A stretch of DNA of 64,000 nucleotides, from NCBI RefSeq assembly GCF_004114615.1, contig NZ_CP035300.1, positions 2,480,001-2,544,000 on the forward strand, read 5' to 3'. The DNA comes from Dyella sp. M7H15-1 (GTDB lineage: Bacteria; Pseudomonadota; Gammaproteobacteria; Xanthomonadales; Rhodanobacteraceae). Under the pieces are notes generated by a model. That model saw only the letters and a list, made by a program, of their open reading frames with translations, made no database searches and was not told the origin of the DNA. How positions within the stretch are numbered: position 1 is the first letter of the stretch; every line of letters starts with the position of its first letter. A program made the position numbers and the translations under genes. Below, piece by piece: positions 18,020 to 27,490 of this stretch.

Positions 18020-18706
18020 TCAATGCACCCACTGCCCGCTACGCTGACGTGGCGGGCCAGTGGGACGTTCCTTGTTGGTTTCATTCGCATGATTGAGCGC
18101 GTCGATTTCTGCTTCGGTAGCGGGATGTTCGTACCAGTAGTGATTCACGGCTATCAATACGGCCGGAAGCTGCGCCAAACAGTCGTCGTACTCTTCTTCG
18201 CTAAGTTTTTCGAATTCGGCTTCGGCGCTGAGGATGCCTTCGTCCACCGCCAGGGCCATCACCGGGCCGAGCGTTTCCATCAGGGATGGATCGTCGGCTA
18301 GGCGTTTTTCCCACAGGCCTGCGCGCAGATCGATGCCACGACTGAAGCCTTCGCACCAGCCTGCCGCCGACAGTGCCGGACCGACTTCGGTCTCCACTTC
18401 ACCCAGGATCGGCTCGTAGGCGTCGACGTCGAGTTCAGCACTGATCGAATCACTGAGCTTGGCCAGAAGGGCCAGCACGCGGTTGCCCTCGTTCTCGTTC
18501 TCGAACGGCTCGTGCAGCACCTCGGGCAGCCACTCTTCGGGCAGCACCTGTATCGGACCTACCGCGATCGCGCTGAGTAGGCCGTGCACTCCATCCAGCA
18601 ACAGGTGGCCATCTTGGGTGTGCGCGCGCAGATAGTTGTCGAGCTCGTCGAGTTCGCTATCGTCCAGAGAACTGGGCCAGTCGGCCTTGGTATGGCTTGT
18701 CGTCAT
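18020..18706 (-). CDS. UPF0149 family protein (YecA/YgfB-like)
   Basis: The 228-residue form starts at MTTSHTKADWPSSLDDSELDELDNYL. The family pattern is seen in DGHLLLDGVHGLLSAIAVGP near the N-terminus and in WCEGFSRGIDLRAGLW in the middle. The start ATG overlaps the xth stop by one base (TAATG), so the two genes are translationally coupled. The reading frame extends further upstream within xth but without family likeness. The sequence is strongly acidic. The biochemical role of the family is not settled. Confidence 0.85.
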   Translation of the reverse strand: MTTSHTKADWPSSLDDSELDELDNYLRAHTQDGHLLLDGVHGLLSAIAVGPIQVLPEEWLPEVLHEPFENENEGNRVLALLAKLSDSISAELDVDAYEPILGEVETEVGPALSAAGWCEGFSRGIDLRAGLWEKRLADDPSLMETLGPVMALAVDEGILSAEAEFEKLSEEEYDDCLAQLPAVLIAVNHYWYEHPATEAEIDALNHANETNKERPTGPPRQRSGQWVH

Positions 18707-19485
18707 TAGATATCCAGGTCCACCGTGACCGGCGTGTGATCGGAAGGGCGCTCCCAGCGCCGCGGTTCGCGGTCGATGGCAGCAGCTCTCGCCGACGATG
18801 TCAGGGCATCGCCGAGCAGGATCAAGTCGATGCGCAAGCCCATGTTGCGCCGGAACGCGCCCTGCCGGTAGTCCCACCAAGTGTAGTGGCCGGCTTCCGT
18901 TTCAAAAAGCCGAAAACTGTCGTGCAGGCCCAGATCCATGATGGCTTTCAGGACTCCGCGCTCGGGCGGGGAGCAGAGCACCTCCTCCCCCCATCCGAGC
19001 GGGTCGTACACATCACGATCATCAGGAGCGATGTTGAAGTCACCCAGCACCACCAGTTTCGGGTGCCGCTGGATTTCCTGCGCCAGGAAGGCGTGCACCT
19101 GTTCCAACCAGTGCAGCTTGTAGGTGTATTTCTCGTCACCGACGGATTTGCCGTTGACCACGTACAGATCCACCACGCGCACCCCGCCCACGGTGGCGGC
19201 AAGGATGCGCCGCTGCGGATCGTCCAGACCGGGAATATCGGTGATGACACCCTCGAAACGCAGCCCGGTGTCATGGCGGGCCAGGATCGCTACACCGTTG
19301 TAGGCCTTCTGGCCCGCATAAACAGCCTGATAACCGGCGGCAGCCAGCTCATCGACGGGAAATTTGTCGTCTTCCAGTTTGGTTTCCTGCAGCGCCACCA
19401 CGTCCGGCCGCGCATCGGACAGCCACTGGGTGAGGTGCGGAATGCGCACTTTGAGCGAATTGACGTTCCACGAAGCGATTTTCAT
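18706..19485 (-). CDS. xth: Exodeoxyribonuclease III family AP endonuclease
   Basis: This 259-residue enzyme has the EEP-fold motifs MKIASWNVNSLKVR, VVALQETKLED (metal-binding Glu), ILARHDTGLRFEG, LVVLGDFNIAPDDRDV and, at the end, RIDLILLGDAL and SDHTPVTVDL (catalytic Asp-His). It cleaves DNA at abasic sites and removes 3' blocks in base-excision repair. The ATG at 19485 matches the usual MKIASWN start; the upstream ATG at 19518 adds 11 unsupported residues. It is coupled to the UPF0149 gene downstream. Confidence 0.93.
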   Translation of the reverse strand: MKIASWNVNSLKVRIPHLTQWLSDARPDVVALQETKLEDDKFPVDELAAAGYQAVYAGQKAYNGVAILARHDTGLRFEGVITDIPGLDDPQRRILAATVGGVRVVDLYVVNGKSVGDEKYTYKLHWLEQVHAFLAQEIQRHPKLVVLGDFNIAPDDRDVYDPLGWGEEVLCSPPERGVLKAIMDLGLHDSFRLFETEAGHYTWWDYRQGAFRRNMGLRIDLILLGDALTSSARAAAIDREPRRWERPSDHTPVTVDLDI

Positions 19486-19567
19486 CCGCCGATTGTAAGG
19501 GATGTAGGTTACCGCCAAGAACTACCACCACCACGGTTCCACGCATCGAGGCCCTGCTTACCTAAGA

Positions 19568-20683
19568 TTAGAATAGCTCGCCTTGCGGCGAAGGCTTTCT
19601 TGGTGGAATAAAGCGTGTCGTATCCAGCAGCAATTCACGCGCACGTCCAAAGTTGTGACGACGACAAGCCATGTCGAAACGCCGCCGCAGCAAGTCGGCA
19701 AACACACCCTCACCGTGCATGCGTGTCGCAAAATTGCTGTCGTAATCGCGGCCGTGATTCATTTGTTGCACAAGGCTCATTACGTGTGCCGCGCGCTGCG
19801 GCACATGCAGCTCCAACCATTCGCGAAACAGCGCTTTCAATTCATACGGAAGGCGAAGTATCGTGTAGCCTGCGCATGAAGCACCAGCTTCTGCTGCCTG
19901 CTCCAGAACCGCTTCCATGTCATGCTCGTTCAGTGCTGGAATCATCGGCGCAACCAATACGCCTACCGGCACACCTGCTGTGGCCAGCACACGGATGGCT
20001 TTGATACGACGATGTGGTGCGCTCGCTCGCGGCTCCAGTTTCGCCGCGAGATGGTTATCCAATGAGTTGATCGAGACAAACACTTGCACCAGATGTTCGC
20101 GCGCCATCGGTACCAGGATGTCCAGGTCGCGCTCGACCAGAGCGTTCTTTGTCACGATGGTGCAAGGGTGATGACATTCGGCTAGCACCTCGAGGGCAGC
20201 GCGCGTAAGTCGCCAGCGCTGTTCGATCGGCTGATAGGAGTCGGTATTGCTACCTATGTTGATCGGGCTGACGATATAGCCCGGTTTCGCCAGGTCCGCG
20301 CGCAGCACTTCCGCCAGATTCGTTTTCGCGCGCAGCTTCGTTTCAAAATCGAGCCCTGGCGACAGGTTGAGATAGCTGTGGCTGGGACGCGCAAAGCAGT
20401 AAATGCACCCATGCTCGCACCCTCTGTAGGGATTCATCGCCTGGTTGAAATGAATATCCGGGGAGTCGTTGCGTGTGATGACACTGCGCGCGCACTCTTC
20501 GGTGACTTCCGTGCGGGGACGCGGACGCTCTTCGTCAAGCATGGTGTGTTGCCAGCCATCATCCTCCGCATGGTGTCGGATGGTTTCGAAGCGTCCCTCC
20601 GGGTTGGAAGCCGCGCCGCGTCCTTTAAGTGCGTGAGGAAGGTCAGCCATGTGCCTATGATGCGCTTGGTTGGTCTCATCCAC
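19568..20683 (-). CDS. PA0069-family radical SAM protein
   Basis: This 371-residue protein has the radical SAM cluster CEHGCIYCFARPSH, with Cys89, Cys93 and Cys96 binding a 4Fe-4S cluster. The flanking MNPYRGCEHGC, PINIGSNTDSYQPIEQ, TIVTKNALVERDLD and VGVLVAPMIPALNEHD segments match the PA0069/Rv2578c-like family. Spore-photoproduct-lyase-like chemistry has been suggested for some relatives, but the substrate is unknown. It starts 8 bp after the membrane patatin gene, so the two are probably one operon. ATG at 20650 is an alternative start. Confidence 0.88.
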   Translation of the reverse strand: MDETNQAHHRHMADLPHALKGRGAASNPEGRFETIRHHAEDDGWQHTMLDEERPRPRTEVTEECARSVITRNDSPDIHFNQAMNPYRGCEHGCIYCFARPSHSYLNLSPGLDFETKLRAKTNLAEVLRADLAKPGYIVSPINIGSNTDSYQPIEQRWRLTRAALEVLAECHHPCTIVTKNALVERDLDILVPMAREHLVQVFVSINSLDNHLAAKLEPRASAPHRRIKAIRVLATAGVPVGVLVAPMIPALNEHDMEAVLEQAAEAGASCAGYTILRLPYELKALFREWLELHVPQRAAHVMSLVQQMNHGRDYDSNFATRMHGEGVFADLLRRRFDMACRRHNFGRARELLLDTTRFIPPRKPSPQGELF

Positions 20684-20691
20684 CGCGACAC

Positions 20692-22854
20692 TCAGGGTTG
20701 CATCGCATTGCGCAGTTGCCCCGCAAGCCAGTCCGCCATGACGCCAAGTGGATAATTCTGTTCAAGCTGCCGATGCATTTCTTCGAATGCCGGCGGAGAA
20801 ATGGTCCAGCCCAATGGCAACGTGTAATTACCAGGACACAAACGCATGTGCCACAGGATGTCGCCATTGTCTGGGTCTGCCTGATTGATCTTTAGTGATG
20901 AAAGCAGTTCGGCGCGAGCGTATTCACCACGCGCTCCCCGAGTATCGAGTAGGGCAACGATCGGCGCCGTCGCTTCGCCATAGCTTGATCGTTCGGTGGG
21001 GCTTGGCTCACGCGGACACGCGGCCGAGTAGAGGGGCAAGGGCTGTTTCGCATTATGGGCGTCGACAAAGTCATGCAGACTTGGATCGTTGCTGATATGC
21101 AACACGATGATCTGCAAAGCTTGTCCCTGTTTTACGGCGATGGCGCGCAAGCGATGGATGATCTCGCGCAGGGTGGCGGCACCGGAATTTTCAAAGTAGC
21201 CGCCATCAACCAGTTGAAATTCCACTGGTGTTGGCGGGTTGGTTTGAATAGCTGTCTGCAATGTACCGGCTGGACTTAGATACGTGAAGCGAGCGCTGTT
21301 GAGGACGACTTCACTCAGCGGCATTCGCGGATCTAGCCAGTGCGAACCGTCGTACGCAGTGGTCCAGGGGCTATGGGTGAAAGGACGGAAGGGATCCTGC
21401 ACGAATCGCCATCCCTGCCCCACCGTGGCGCTGTTAAGAAACAGCGCGGGTACATCCGCATTCACGCTGCCATCGGCGTGTTCATACAGTGTTGAAAAGG
21501 GCTGGGCCAGCGCGTTCATGCCTTGCTCCTGCGCTGCCTGTTCCCATGCGCGCGTCAGTGCACGACCGCGGTCGTCGAACAGCGCACCGGGAAGCCAGCG
21601 TTGGGTGAAGTCGACGAACCAGGCGTTGGCCATCACGGGGGCGAGAAAATCGTGGTTGAGCATGTGCTCGGTTCGCATCTGGACAGCTAGGCCCGTACGC
21701 GGGGCCACTTGCAGGGCGGCTACGTAGGCAGCCAACCCGAGGCTGCCGCCCGATACACCACTTCCCGCGAACAGGTAGCGCGTGAACACGGGCTCGCCAC
21801 CATTGGGTGGCAGGATCTGGTCGATGAGGGCGGTGAAGCGGCTTAGCACCATGGTCGTCCATGCTGCGCTCCGCAGGCCGCCACCTTCTGTCGACACCAT
21901 GATCACCGGACACGCGCGCTGAGGGATGCAGCGACTTTGCAACCACGTCGCGGCGTAGGCATCGAAATCCGGTCGATGATCTTCCGGCGGCGTGTCTGGC
22001 CGCTGATGCGTATTCATCGATGGGTACTGGCGCACGCGATGATTGTCGTTGAGATGCATCATGTGCAGGCTCACAGCTATCGCCGCTAGCAGGCTGAGCA
22101 GGGGCACGCCACGGCGATCGGCAAGCATGCACAGAAATCCGCCACTCATGCAGAAGAAGCTACCGGTGATCAGCAGCACAGCCAGCGAACCCATACCGTC
22201 GAACTGGCGTGGTTGGATCACCACCAGCACCGTGAGCAGGACATTCAGCATCAGCGTGGCAAGGAAAATCGCCAGCGGTACCATGCCCAGCACGGTGATC
22301 GACTCAATCCGCTGAGTGGCAACCTGGGTGGAACCGCGCACTCCAAGCAACCAACGCCGGCCAATGAAGAACATGAACATCATGGCGGCTTCTGCCAGCA
22401 GCCCGGCTACACGCAGATCACGGCGATGGCATTGCTCGCCGATGCTGCAGGTGGCGGGTGGGGCACCACGTAGTGTAAGCAGATAACCGAACAAAACCAG
22501 CAGAGGCACCAGGATACCTAGTATCCGCGGGATCCATTTACGCAAGGATGCGGCGCGCGGATCCTGCAAAGCGGGCCAACGCGGGTAGACCAGTCGATAG
22601 GCATTGCGGGCGGTGTACCAGATGGCCAACCCGGCCATGGCGCAGGTGACCAACAAGGACAGGTAACGAACCCTGCTAGGGTCAGCCCACATAGCGATCA
22701 GGAACAGTTCGCTGGCCTGATCAACGTTGCTGATCACGATGGTTGTAAAGGTAAGTACCAACAGGGAAACCCTGATCGGCTTACAGTGATCCAGCCCGAT
22801 TGCCACCCAATCGAAAGCGATCCTCAGGGCAGAACGTGGTTGTTTCAACGCCAT
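20692..22854 (-). CDS. Inner-membrane patatin/cPLA2-like lipid hydrolase
   Basis: The 720-residue protein has about six hydrophobic segments in its first 275 residues. A cytosolic-type hydrolase domain follows, with VSTEGGGLRSAAW (oxyanion region, near 321), the nucleophile motif GSGVSGGS (Ser near 368) and VDGGYFENSGAAT (Asp partner). This fits patatin/lysophospholipase A chemistry anchored in the membrane. The ATG at 22854 is only 5 bp inside the end of an IS21 element, and no clear ribosome site lies in front of it. The native promoter, and perhaps some N-terminal codons, may have been displaced by the insertion. It is probably cotranscribed with the radical SAM gene. Confidence 0.75.
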   Translation of the reverse strand: MALKQPRSALRIAFDWVAIGLDHCKPIRVSLLVLTFTTIVISNVDQASELFLIAMWADPSRVRYLSLLVTCAMAGLAIWYTARNAYRLVYPRWPALQDPRAASLRKWIPRILGILVPLLVLFGYLLTLRGAPPATCSIGEQCHRRDLRVAGLLAEAAMMFMFFIGRRWLLGVRGSTQVATQRIESITVLGMVPLAIFLATLMLNVLLTVLVVIQPRQFDGMGSLAVLLITGSFFCMSGGFLCMLADRRGVPLLSLLAAIAVSLHMMHLNDNHRVRQYPSMNTHQRPDTPPEDHRPDFDAYAATWLQSRCIPQRACPVIMVSTEGGGLRSAAWTTMVLSRFTALIDQILPPNGGEPVFTRYLFAGSGVSGGSLGLAAYVAALQVAPRTGLAVQMRTEHMLNHDFLAPVMANAWFVDFTQRWLPGALFDDRGRALTRAWEQAAQEQGMNALAQPFSTLYEHADGSVNADVPALFLNSATVGQGWRFVQDPFRPFTHSPWTTAYDGSHWLDPRMPLSEVVLNSARFTYLSPAGTLQTAIQTNPPTPVEFQLVDGGYFENSGAATLREIIHRLRAIAVKQGQALQIIVLHISNDPSLHDFVDAHNAKQPLPLYSAACPREPSPTERSSYGEATAPIVALLDTRGARGEYARAELLSSLKINQADPDNGDILWHMRLCPGNYTLPLGWTISPPAFEEMHRQLEQNYPLGVMADWLAGQLRNAMQP

Positions 22855-22958
22855 GGAATGCGCATTCCGACGAAATCGGCCACCCAATCCAACGCAAATC
22901 GGCCAGGTGTTCCGAGGCTAATCGGCCACCTCGGCAAGGTCATGCGTGGGTGGGTGGA

Positions 22959-23720
22959 TTATGGCGTAGCCGAGGGGGTCGACGCCATGGGAGAGGAGGC
23001 ACGTTTGTGCATGGACTCGCCAGTGAGGCGAGTCGGTAGCTGTTGTGGACGAGACGGTCGAGGATGGCGTCGGCAAGGGTGGGCTCATCAATGTAAGTGT
23101 GCCACTGCTCGATCGGCAACTGACTGGTGATGAGCGTGGATTTCTTGTCGTAACGATCGTCGAGGATTTCCAGCAAGTCACGTTTGTGCTGATCGCTGAG
23201 TGGTGCCAGGCCGAAGTCGTCGATGTAGAGCAGGTCCACCTTGGCCAGTTGGCGCAGGAACGCCGAGCGATTGGCCTGCGCGTGCTGACGGACCAGTTCA
23301 TCGGTCAGGCGTGGCATGCGATAGGAGCGCACCGAGTAATCGGCACGACACGCGGCATGCGCCAATTGCACTGGCGATATAACTTTTACCGACGCCGCAT
23401 GGTCCGGTGATCAACACGTTGAGTTTGTCCCGCAGCCAGGCAAGTGCGCCGAGGGTGGCGATCAGCTTGGGATCGAGGCCGCGCGCAGTGCGTGTATCGA
23501 GATCTTCAAACGTCGCGTCTTGGGGAAGTTTGGCCCAGCGCAAACGTTGCGCCAGACGCTTTGCATCACGATCGGTGATTTCGTGCTGGATCATCAAGCC
23601 TAAGCGCTCTTCGAAGGTAAGCGCATCGTGCGAGGTGCTGTACAGGGATTGTTCGAGCGCAGCGGCCATGCCACGCAAGCGCAGCTGATGAAGCTGCTGG
23701 ATCATCGGTTCCATCAACAT
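22959..23720 (-). pseudogene. istB: istB of IS21-like element A, two frameshifts
   Basis: The 5' part reads LRLRGMAAALEQ through LITGPCGVGKSYIA (Walker A), then leaves frame. The 3' part (LAHAACRADYS, LLYIDDFGLAPLSDQHKRDLLEILDD) is in another frame. Compared with the intact copy at 29594-30355, one extra base lies at about 23366 and one base is missing near 23027. Correcting both gives a full IstB ending with TAA at 22959-22961. IstB is the AAA+ helper ATPase of IS21 transposition, so this element is probably not autonomous. Confidence 0.8.
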
Positions 23721-23737
23721 GGATAAAACTCCGCGGG

Positions 23738-25276
23738 TTAGTGGAAGCACTCAGGTCCGCGCACGTTGTCGTGCACAAGGGGTAGCTGGCGCGAAGCGCC
23801 AGATTCGGCGAGGTGTTCGCCGTTGATGATCAACTGGCGAACGCTTTGGTAGCTGAAGGTTTTCAGCGCCAGTGCGCACGTGCAGGCGTTGGCCAGGCGC
23901 TCGGGACTGAAGTCCTGAGCGAGGCGCAAGATGCCCTGGGCAGAACGGATAGCTTCCTCGGGATGCAGTCGGCGGCGAGATTGCTCGCGCAGCACATCGG
24001 CGACAGACGGAGCGATCATTTCGACACGCTCAATGAGTCGTGCGAGCGTGGTATCGATGACGGCGCAATGATGTGGCGGACGGTGCGCATTGAGCGTGAT
24101 GCGCTCGCCACGCTTGGTGCTGCGCGGATGCGTGGCGATGCGCTTATGCTTCGCGAAGACTTCAATCATGCGCGCGGTCAGGCGCACATCTACGCGCTGA
24201 CCGATGCAGGTGTAAGGCACCGAGTAATAGGCATGCTCCACCTCGATGTGATAATCGGGATGGACCTTGGCGTATTTCCATTGCGCAAACTCGTAGGGGT
24301 GCACCGGCAACGGCTTGAGTGCCGGTCGCTCGACGTGCAGGAATTGCGTGTGGCGCGATCCTGCGAGTTTCTGGAAAGGACGGTGATTGAGCTCATCGAG
24401 CAGGATGCGGAGCGCGGCATTGAGCTCGGTGAGCGAGAAAAATTGCCGATCACGCAAGGGCGCGAGAAGGGAGCGTTCGACGATCAGGACGGCACCTTCC
24501 ACCTTGGCTTTGTCGCGTGGCTTGCGCACGCGCGCAGGAAGGATCGCTACGTCGTAATGCGCCGCAAAGTCGGCGTAGGAGCGATTGATCTGTGGCTCAT
24601 AACGATCAGGGCGGTGCACGCCACTCTTGAGATTGTCCGGGACAATCGCGGTCGGTGCGTCGCCGAAGAAGGTCAATGCGCGCGCATGCGAGCCGATCCA
24701 ATCGGATAGGTTTTGCGTGAGTGTGGCTTCGGCGTAGATGTAGTTGGAGCAACCGAGGGCGGCCACGAAAATTTGTGCGGCGTGCAGCTCGCCGGTGTGG
24801 CGATTGATGATCTCGACGGTCTGCCCTGCGTAGTCGACAAAGCACTTCTCGCCGGCGCGATGCTCCAAGCGCATTACCAGTTCGGCGGTGGCGTGCGACC
24901 ATTCGCTGTAGCGATCGCAGAACGCGCTGTACTGCGGGCCATCGGGATGCTGTGCCTTGTATTCCTGCCATAGCAATGGGCGTGTCACGCCAGAGCGGGA
25001 CAGTTCGCGGTGAACATGAGCAAAGTCCGGCCACGGTATCGGCGACGTCACGGACTTGGGTTTGCATGGATACAGGCTCGCTTCGAGCGCAACGTCGTCG
25101 AGCTCATCGGGCAGCGGCCAGCTCAATGACGCAGCGGCAACACGATTCAAGCATTCCTTGATCGACGAGCGGGCCATGGAAAGGCTTTGAGCAATCTTGC
25201 GTTCACTCAATCCCAGCTCAAATTTCAATCGCAACAGTTCACGGATTTTTCGCATGGATAACCTCTCTTTAGGCAT
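23738..25276 (-). CDS. istA: IS21-family transposase IstA (element A)
   Basis: The 512-residue protein has an N-terminal HTH (MPKERLSMRKIRELLRLKFELGLSERKIAQSL). The integrase-type DDE core has CFVDYAGQTVEI (first Asp), TAIVPDNLKSGV (second Asp) and DKAKVEGAVLIVER (Glu). A C-terminal Mu-C-like beta barrel contains DYHIEVEHAYYSVPY. The length is normal. It ends 18 bp before the istB start, the usual IS21 arrangement. Confidence 0.9.
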   Translation of the reverse strand: MPKERLSMRKIRELLRLKFELGLSERKIAQSLSMARSSIKECLNRVAAASLSWPLPDELDDVALEASLYPCKPKSVTSPIPWPDFAHVHRELSRSGVTRPLLWQEYKAQHPDGPQYSAFCDRYSEWSHATAELVMRLEHRAGEKCFVDYAGQTVEIINRHTGELHAAQIFVAALGCSNYIYAEATLTQNLSDWIGSHARALTFFGDAPTAIVPDNLKSGVHRPDRYEPQINRSYADFAAHYDVAILPARVRKPRDKAKVEGAVLIVERSLLAPLRDRQFFSLTELNAALRILLDELNHRPFQKLAGSRHTQFLHVERPALKPLPVHPYEFAQWKYAKVHPDYHIEVEHAYYSVPYTCIGQRVDVRLTARMIEVFAKHKRIATHPRSTKRGERITLNAHRPPHHCAVIDTTLARLIERVEMIAPSVADVLREQSRRRLHPEEAIRSAQGILRLAQDFSPERLANACTCALALKTFSYQSVRQLIINGEHLAESGASRQLPLVHDNVRGPECFH

Positions 25277-25414
25277 GACTCTGCTCGTTGGGGAAAAACG
25301 AGCGAGCGTGCCTGATCAGGGGTCCACGCACGACATCGGCGGGGTGGCCGATTTACATCGGAAGGGGTGGCCGATTTAGCTCGGAATCACTGGCCGATTT
25401 CGTCGGAATGCGCA

Positions 25415-25520
25415 GACGCTCGAAGAGCAACTCGCAATTTCCTTCTGCATAGCCGATTTTTATTAATCCCGAATCATGCAAAGGGAAGCCTATTAACATT
25501 CCTGTGCTGTCAGTCTTCAT
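25415..25520 (-). pseudogene. 5' fragment of a candidate immunity gene, cut by IS element A
   Basis: An AGG-rich ribosome site (ACGGAGGTTGAAC) precedes an ATG at 25520. About 35 codons follow (start MKTDSTGMLIGFPLHDSG) before the frame runs into the terminal repeat of IS element A. The start lies 2 bases after the stop of an rhs-tip remnant, the position expected for an immunity gene. The 3' part is not seen on the other side of the IS. Confidence 0.55.
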
Positions 25521-25522
25521 GT

Positions 25523-25745
25523 TCAACCTCCGTGCGGAACATTAGGTCCGCGCGGCGGAGGCGGATCTCCTGCCTGCGGCGGTCTCGGAGGACCACAGTC
25601 CCCGCTTGTTGGGCGCCCACCACCGGGGGCCCTTTTTCGTCTGGATGCGGTAAATCCCTGTCCGTCAGCGGGTAACCATCATCACCATAAGTGCGACTGC
25701 CTGTCCCCCCGCGCACAGTTGAACCGGAATCACCTGTCCAAGGCG
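25523..25745 (-). pseudogene. Rhs C-terminal tip remnant
   Basis: One minus-strand frame reads GDSGSTVRGGTGSRTYGDDG, then YPLTDRDLPHPDEKGP. A second frame then carries APGGGRPTSGDCGPPRPPQA and GDPPPPRGPNVPHGG with a TGA at 25523. The Gly/Pro-rich tail and PHPDEKG segment look like the end of an Rhs-type toxin tip. A frameshift near 25640 joins the two frames. No YD-repeat core precedes it, so only the tip survives. Confidence 0.45.
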
Positions 25746-25847
25746 GAATACGCAGTGCTTACGGAATCAGGTTACTGACAGGAGAAAAGCCTTGGCTGCC
25801 AAGCCTTCTCCTCAGAAGCTATACCGTCTCCCTTTGCATTTACGAAC
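25746..25847. other. Short gap with imperfect hairpin
   Basis: Downstream of the first immunity gene (minus strand) an imperfect stem GGAGAAGGCTTGG/CCAAGGCTTTTCTCC lies at about 25782-25813. It could end the rhs-immunity transcript. There is no T-run on the minus strand. Confidence 0.35.
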
Positions 25848-26306
25848 CTATTGCTCCTGGAAATAGGCTTCGTTTCGTTTGATTGCTGGCTCCAACAACA
25901 CTAACAACTGTGCAGCCTCCTTGCGAAGCGGTTCCCATGCCGGATGGTTCATCGCAGTGATGCATCCAGCGTGGCCGGTCATCTTCATATGAGGCACTGG
26001 CACTGATAACGCTTCTTTTGGCAATCGCCTCAATGCCGCCACTAGATCAACAATTTTTTCCGCTTGTTCCCAACTTAGATAGGGAGCCGACAAGCGTAAC
26101 GATCCTAAACCATCGCTAGTCGTATTTCGCTGGATTTCCCACGGCGTATTATAGTTACCCATATCCTCACACTGCTTAGCAGCATCGCTCGATAACACGC
26201 GGAGCGCTTTAGTGAAGTAAAAGAAAGTGTTTTCAAATACCTCATGGTCGTCCATTTCCTCGGAAGCCATAATTTTCACCTCTGCAGTACTGATCTTCGT
26301 CTTCAT
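25848..26306 (-). CDS. Candidate immunity protein for Rhs tip 1
   Basis: This 152-residue protein has no recognised family. Its ATG overlaps the TGA of the preceding rhs tip (ATGA). A second in-frame ATG at 26270 with a GAGGTG site gives MASEEMDDHEVFEN, the form best matched by its duplicate at 35330-35752. The C-terminal half is almost identical to that duplicate (SLRLSAPYLSW, PKEALSVPVPHMKM, GHAGCITAMNHPAWEPLRKE). It is soluble and without a signal peptide, as expected for an immunity protein that neutralises a toxin in the cytosol. The role is inferred from position and co-duplication. Confidence 0.65.
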   Translation of the reverse strand: MKTKISTAEVKIMASEEMDDHEVFENTFFYFTKALRVLSSDAAKQCEDMGNYNTPWEIQRNTTSDGLGSLRLSAPYLSWEQAEKIVDLVAALRRLPKEALSVPVPHMKMTGHAGCITAMNHPAWEPLRKEAAQLLVLLEPAIKRNEAYFQEQ

Positions 26307-27410
26307 GGAATGATCGGATCAATAATAGGAGGTTCCACCACCGGCGGCTCGGTAACGGGTGGCTCAGTGATCGGCGGCGGTTGAGAAGGAGGAAGTGGTG
26401 GCTCGGCCGGTAGCGGATTTCCAGGATGTGCCTCTTCCGGGCTCATCCATCTTCCATCTGTCGGATTCCAACGATCCCATCCGTTCTGGCCTGGTTGTTG
26501 AGTTTCCCAATACCCAGTCGAACCAGGTGAACCACCATTTTCTTCACTCGGCACCCATCGACACATTGCCCTCGGCCCTTTGGGCTGCTTAGGACCTAAG
26601 AATGTTCCAGGCCTTTGTCCTGAATTATTGGAAGTCGAACTCCAAGGTCCACCGGGAACATTGCCGGGGATTTCTGATGCGTCCGGAATTCTGCCGCCGG
26701 GGTCTGCCGGTGAAAACGGCCCCATCGGCGGTTGTATGGGAGCGAACCCCGTTGGATCAATGTAAGTCAGCGGATTGTTCAGACCATATACGTACAGGCC
26801 GATCCCGCCATTGAATCCCGATGGATCGGCCTGATCGTACCCACCACGACTCGAGTCGTAGTAGCGCGCACCGTTGTAGTAGAGGCCCGTTTCCGCATCG
26901 TAGTACTGCCCCGCAAAGCGCAGGTTGTACGTATAACCGTTGCCAACAGGCTGTTGCTCACCCCACGCGTTCCCTTGATAGGCCCACGTCCACACCGCGT
27001 TGCCGCTGCTATCGGTGACGGCTCGCGGCGCGCCGAGCTGATCCGCCGTGACGTAGGCGACCGACGTGGTCGTTCCCTGCGTGTCAAGGTTCGCCACCGG
27101 AATACCAGCAAGGTAGACGTAGTCACGGTTGGTCGTGCCGTATTCGCTTAAAAGCTGACTGTCCTCGTTGTAGCTGTAGCGTTCGGTCGTTCCTGCGGCC
27201 GTCTTGGCTACGCGTTCACCGTCGGCGTTATAGGCGTAGTTCGCAACCGTGCTCTGGTTGAGTTGGGCGAGCGCCATCCGGTTACGCGCGTTGTAACCAA
27301 ATCCATACGTGCTGCCAGCTTGGTTGATCGCGGTGGTGTTGCCGTTGGCATCCACCGTTCGCGCCGTATTCCCCGTGCCAATCAACTGATGCGAATTGGG
27401 GTTGTAGCGT
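26303..27410 (-). pseudogene. Displaced Rhs C-terminal fragment with toxin tip 1
   Basis: About 360 codons of Rhs sequence begin abruptly near 27410 inside the YD-repeat core (PNSHQLIGTGN). They run through the conserved core end (AETGLYYNGARYYD, then NPLTYIDPTGF). The variable tip has a Pro/Gly linker and the conserved block RAMCRWVPSEENGG, GYWETQQPGQNGWDRW and EEAHPGNP. A Pro-rich repeat tail (ITEPPVTEPPVVEPPIIDP) ends it. It has no plausible start or ribosome site, so it is an orphan tip that could be expressed only after recombination into a full rhs gene. Its immunity gene overlaps the stop. The toxin activity is unknown. Confidence 0.75.
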
Positions 27411-27490
27411 CAGGTACGCAAAATTCTTGCCGGACAGCAGTGCACTTTCGCGGGAATGACGGCCATGGGGATTACGCGCTCCGCTTTTTC

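Larger units (their letters stand above)
22859..25414 (-). mobile_element. IS21-family element A
   Basis: The ends are TGCGCATTCCGACGAAATCG at 22859 and its reverse complement ending at 25414, giving TG...CA termini. Internal repeats of GGCCGATTT follow each end, as in IS21 multiple terminal repeats. It carries istA (intact frame) and a frameshifted istB, both on the minus strand. No flanking target duplication is seen (AATGGAAC-side versus GACGCTCG), so the neighbourhood was probably rearranged after insertion. It is related to element B (29469-33487). Confidence 0.85.
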
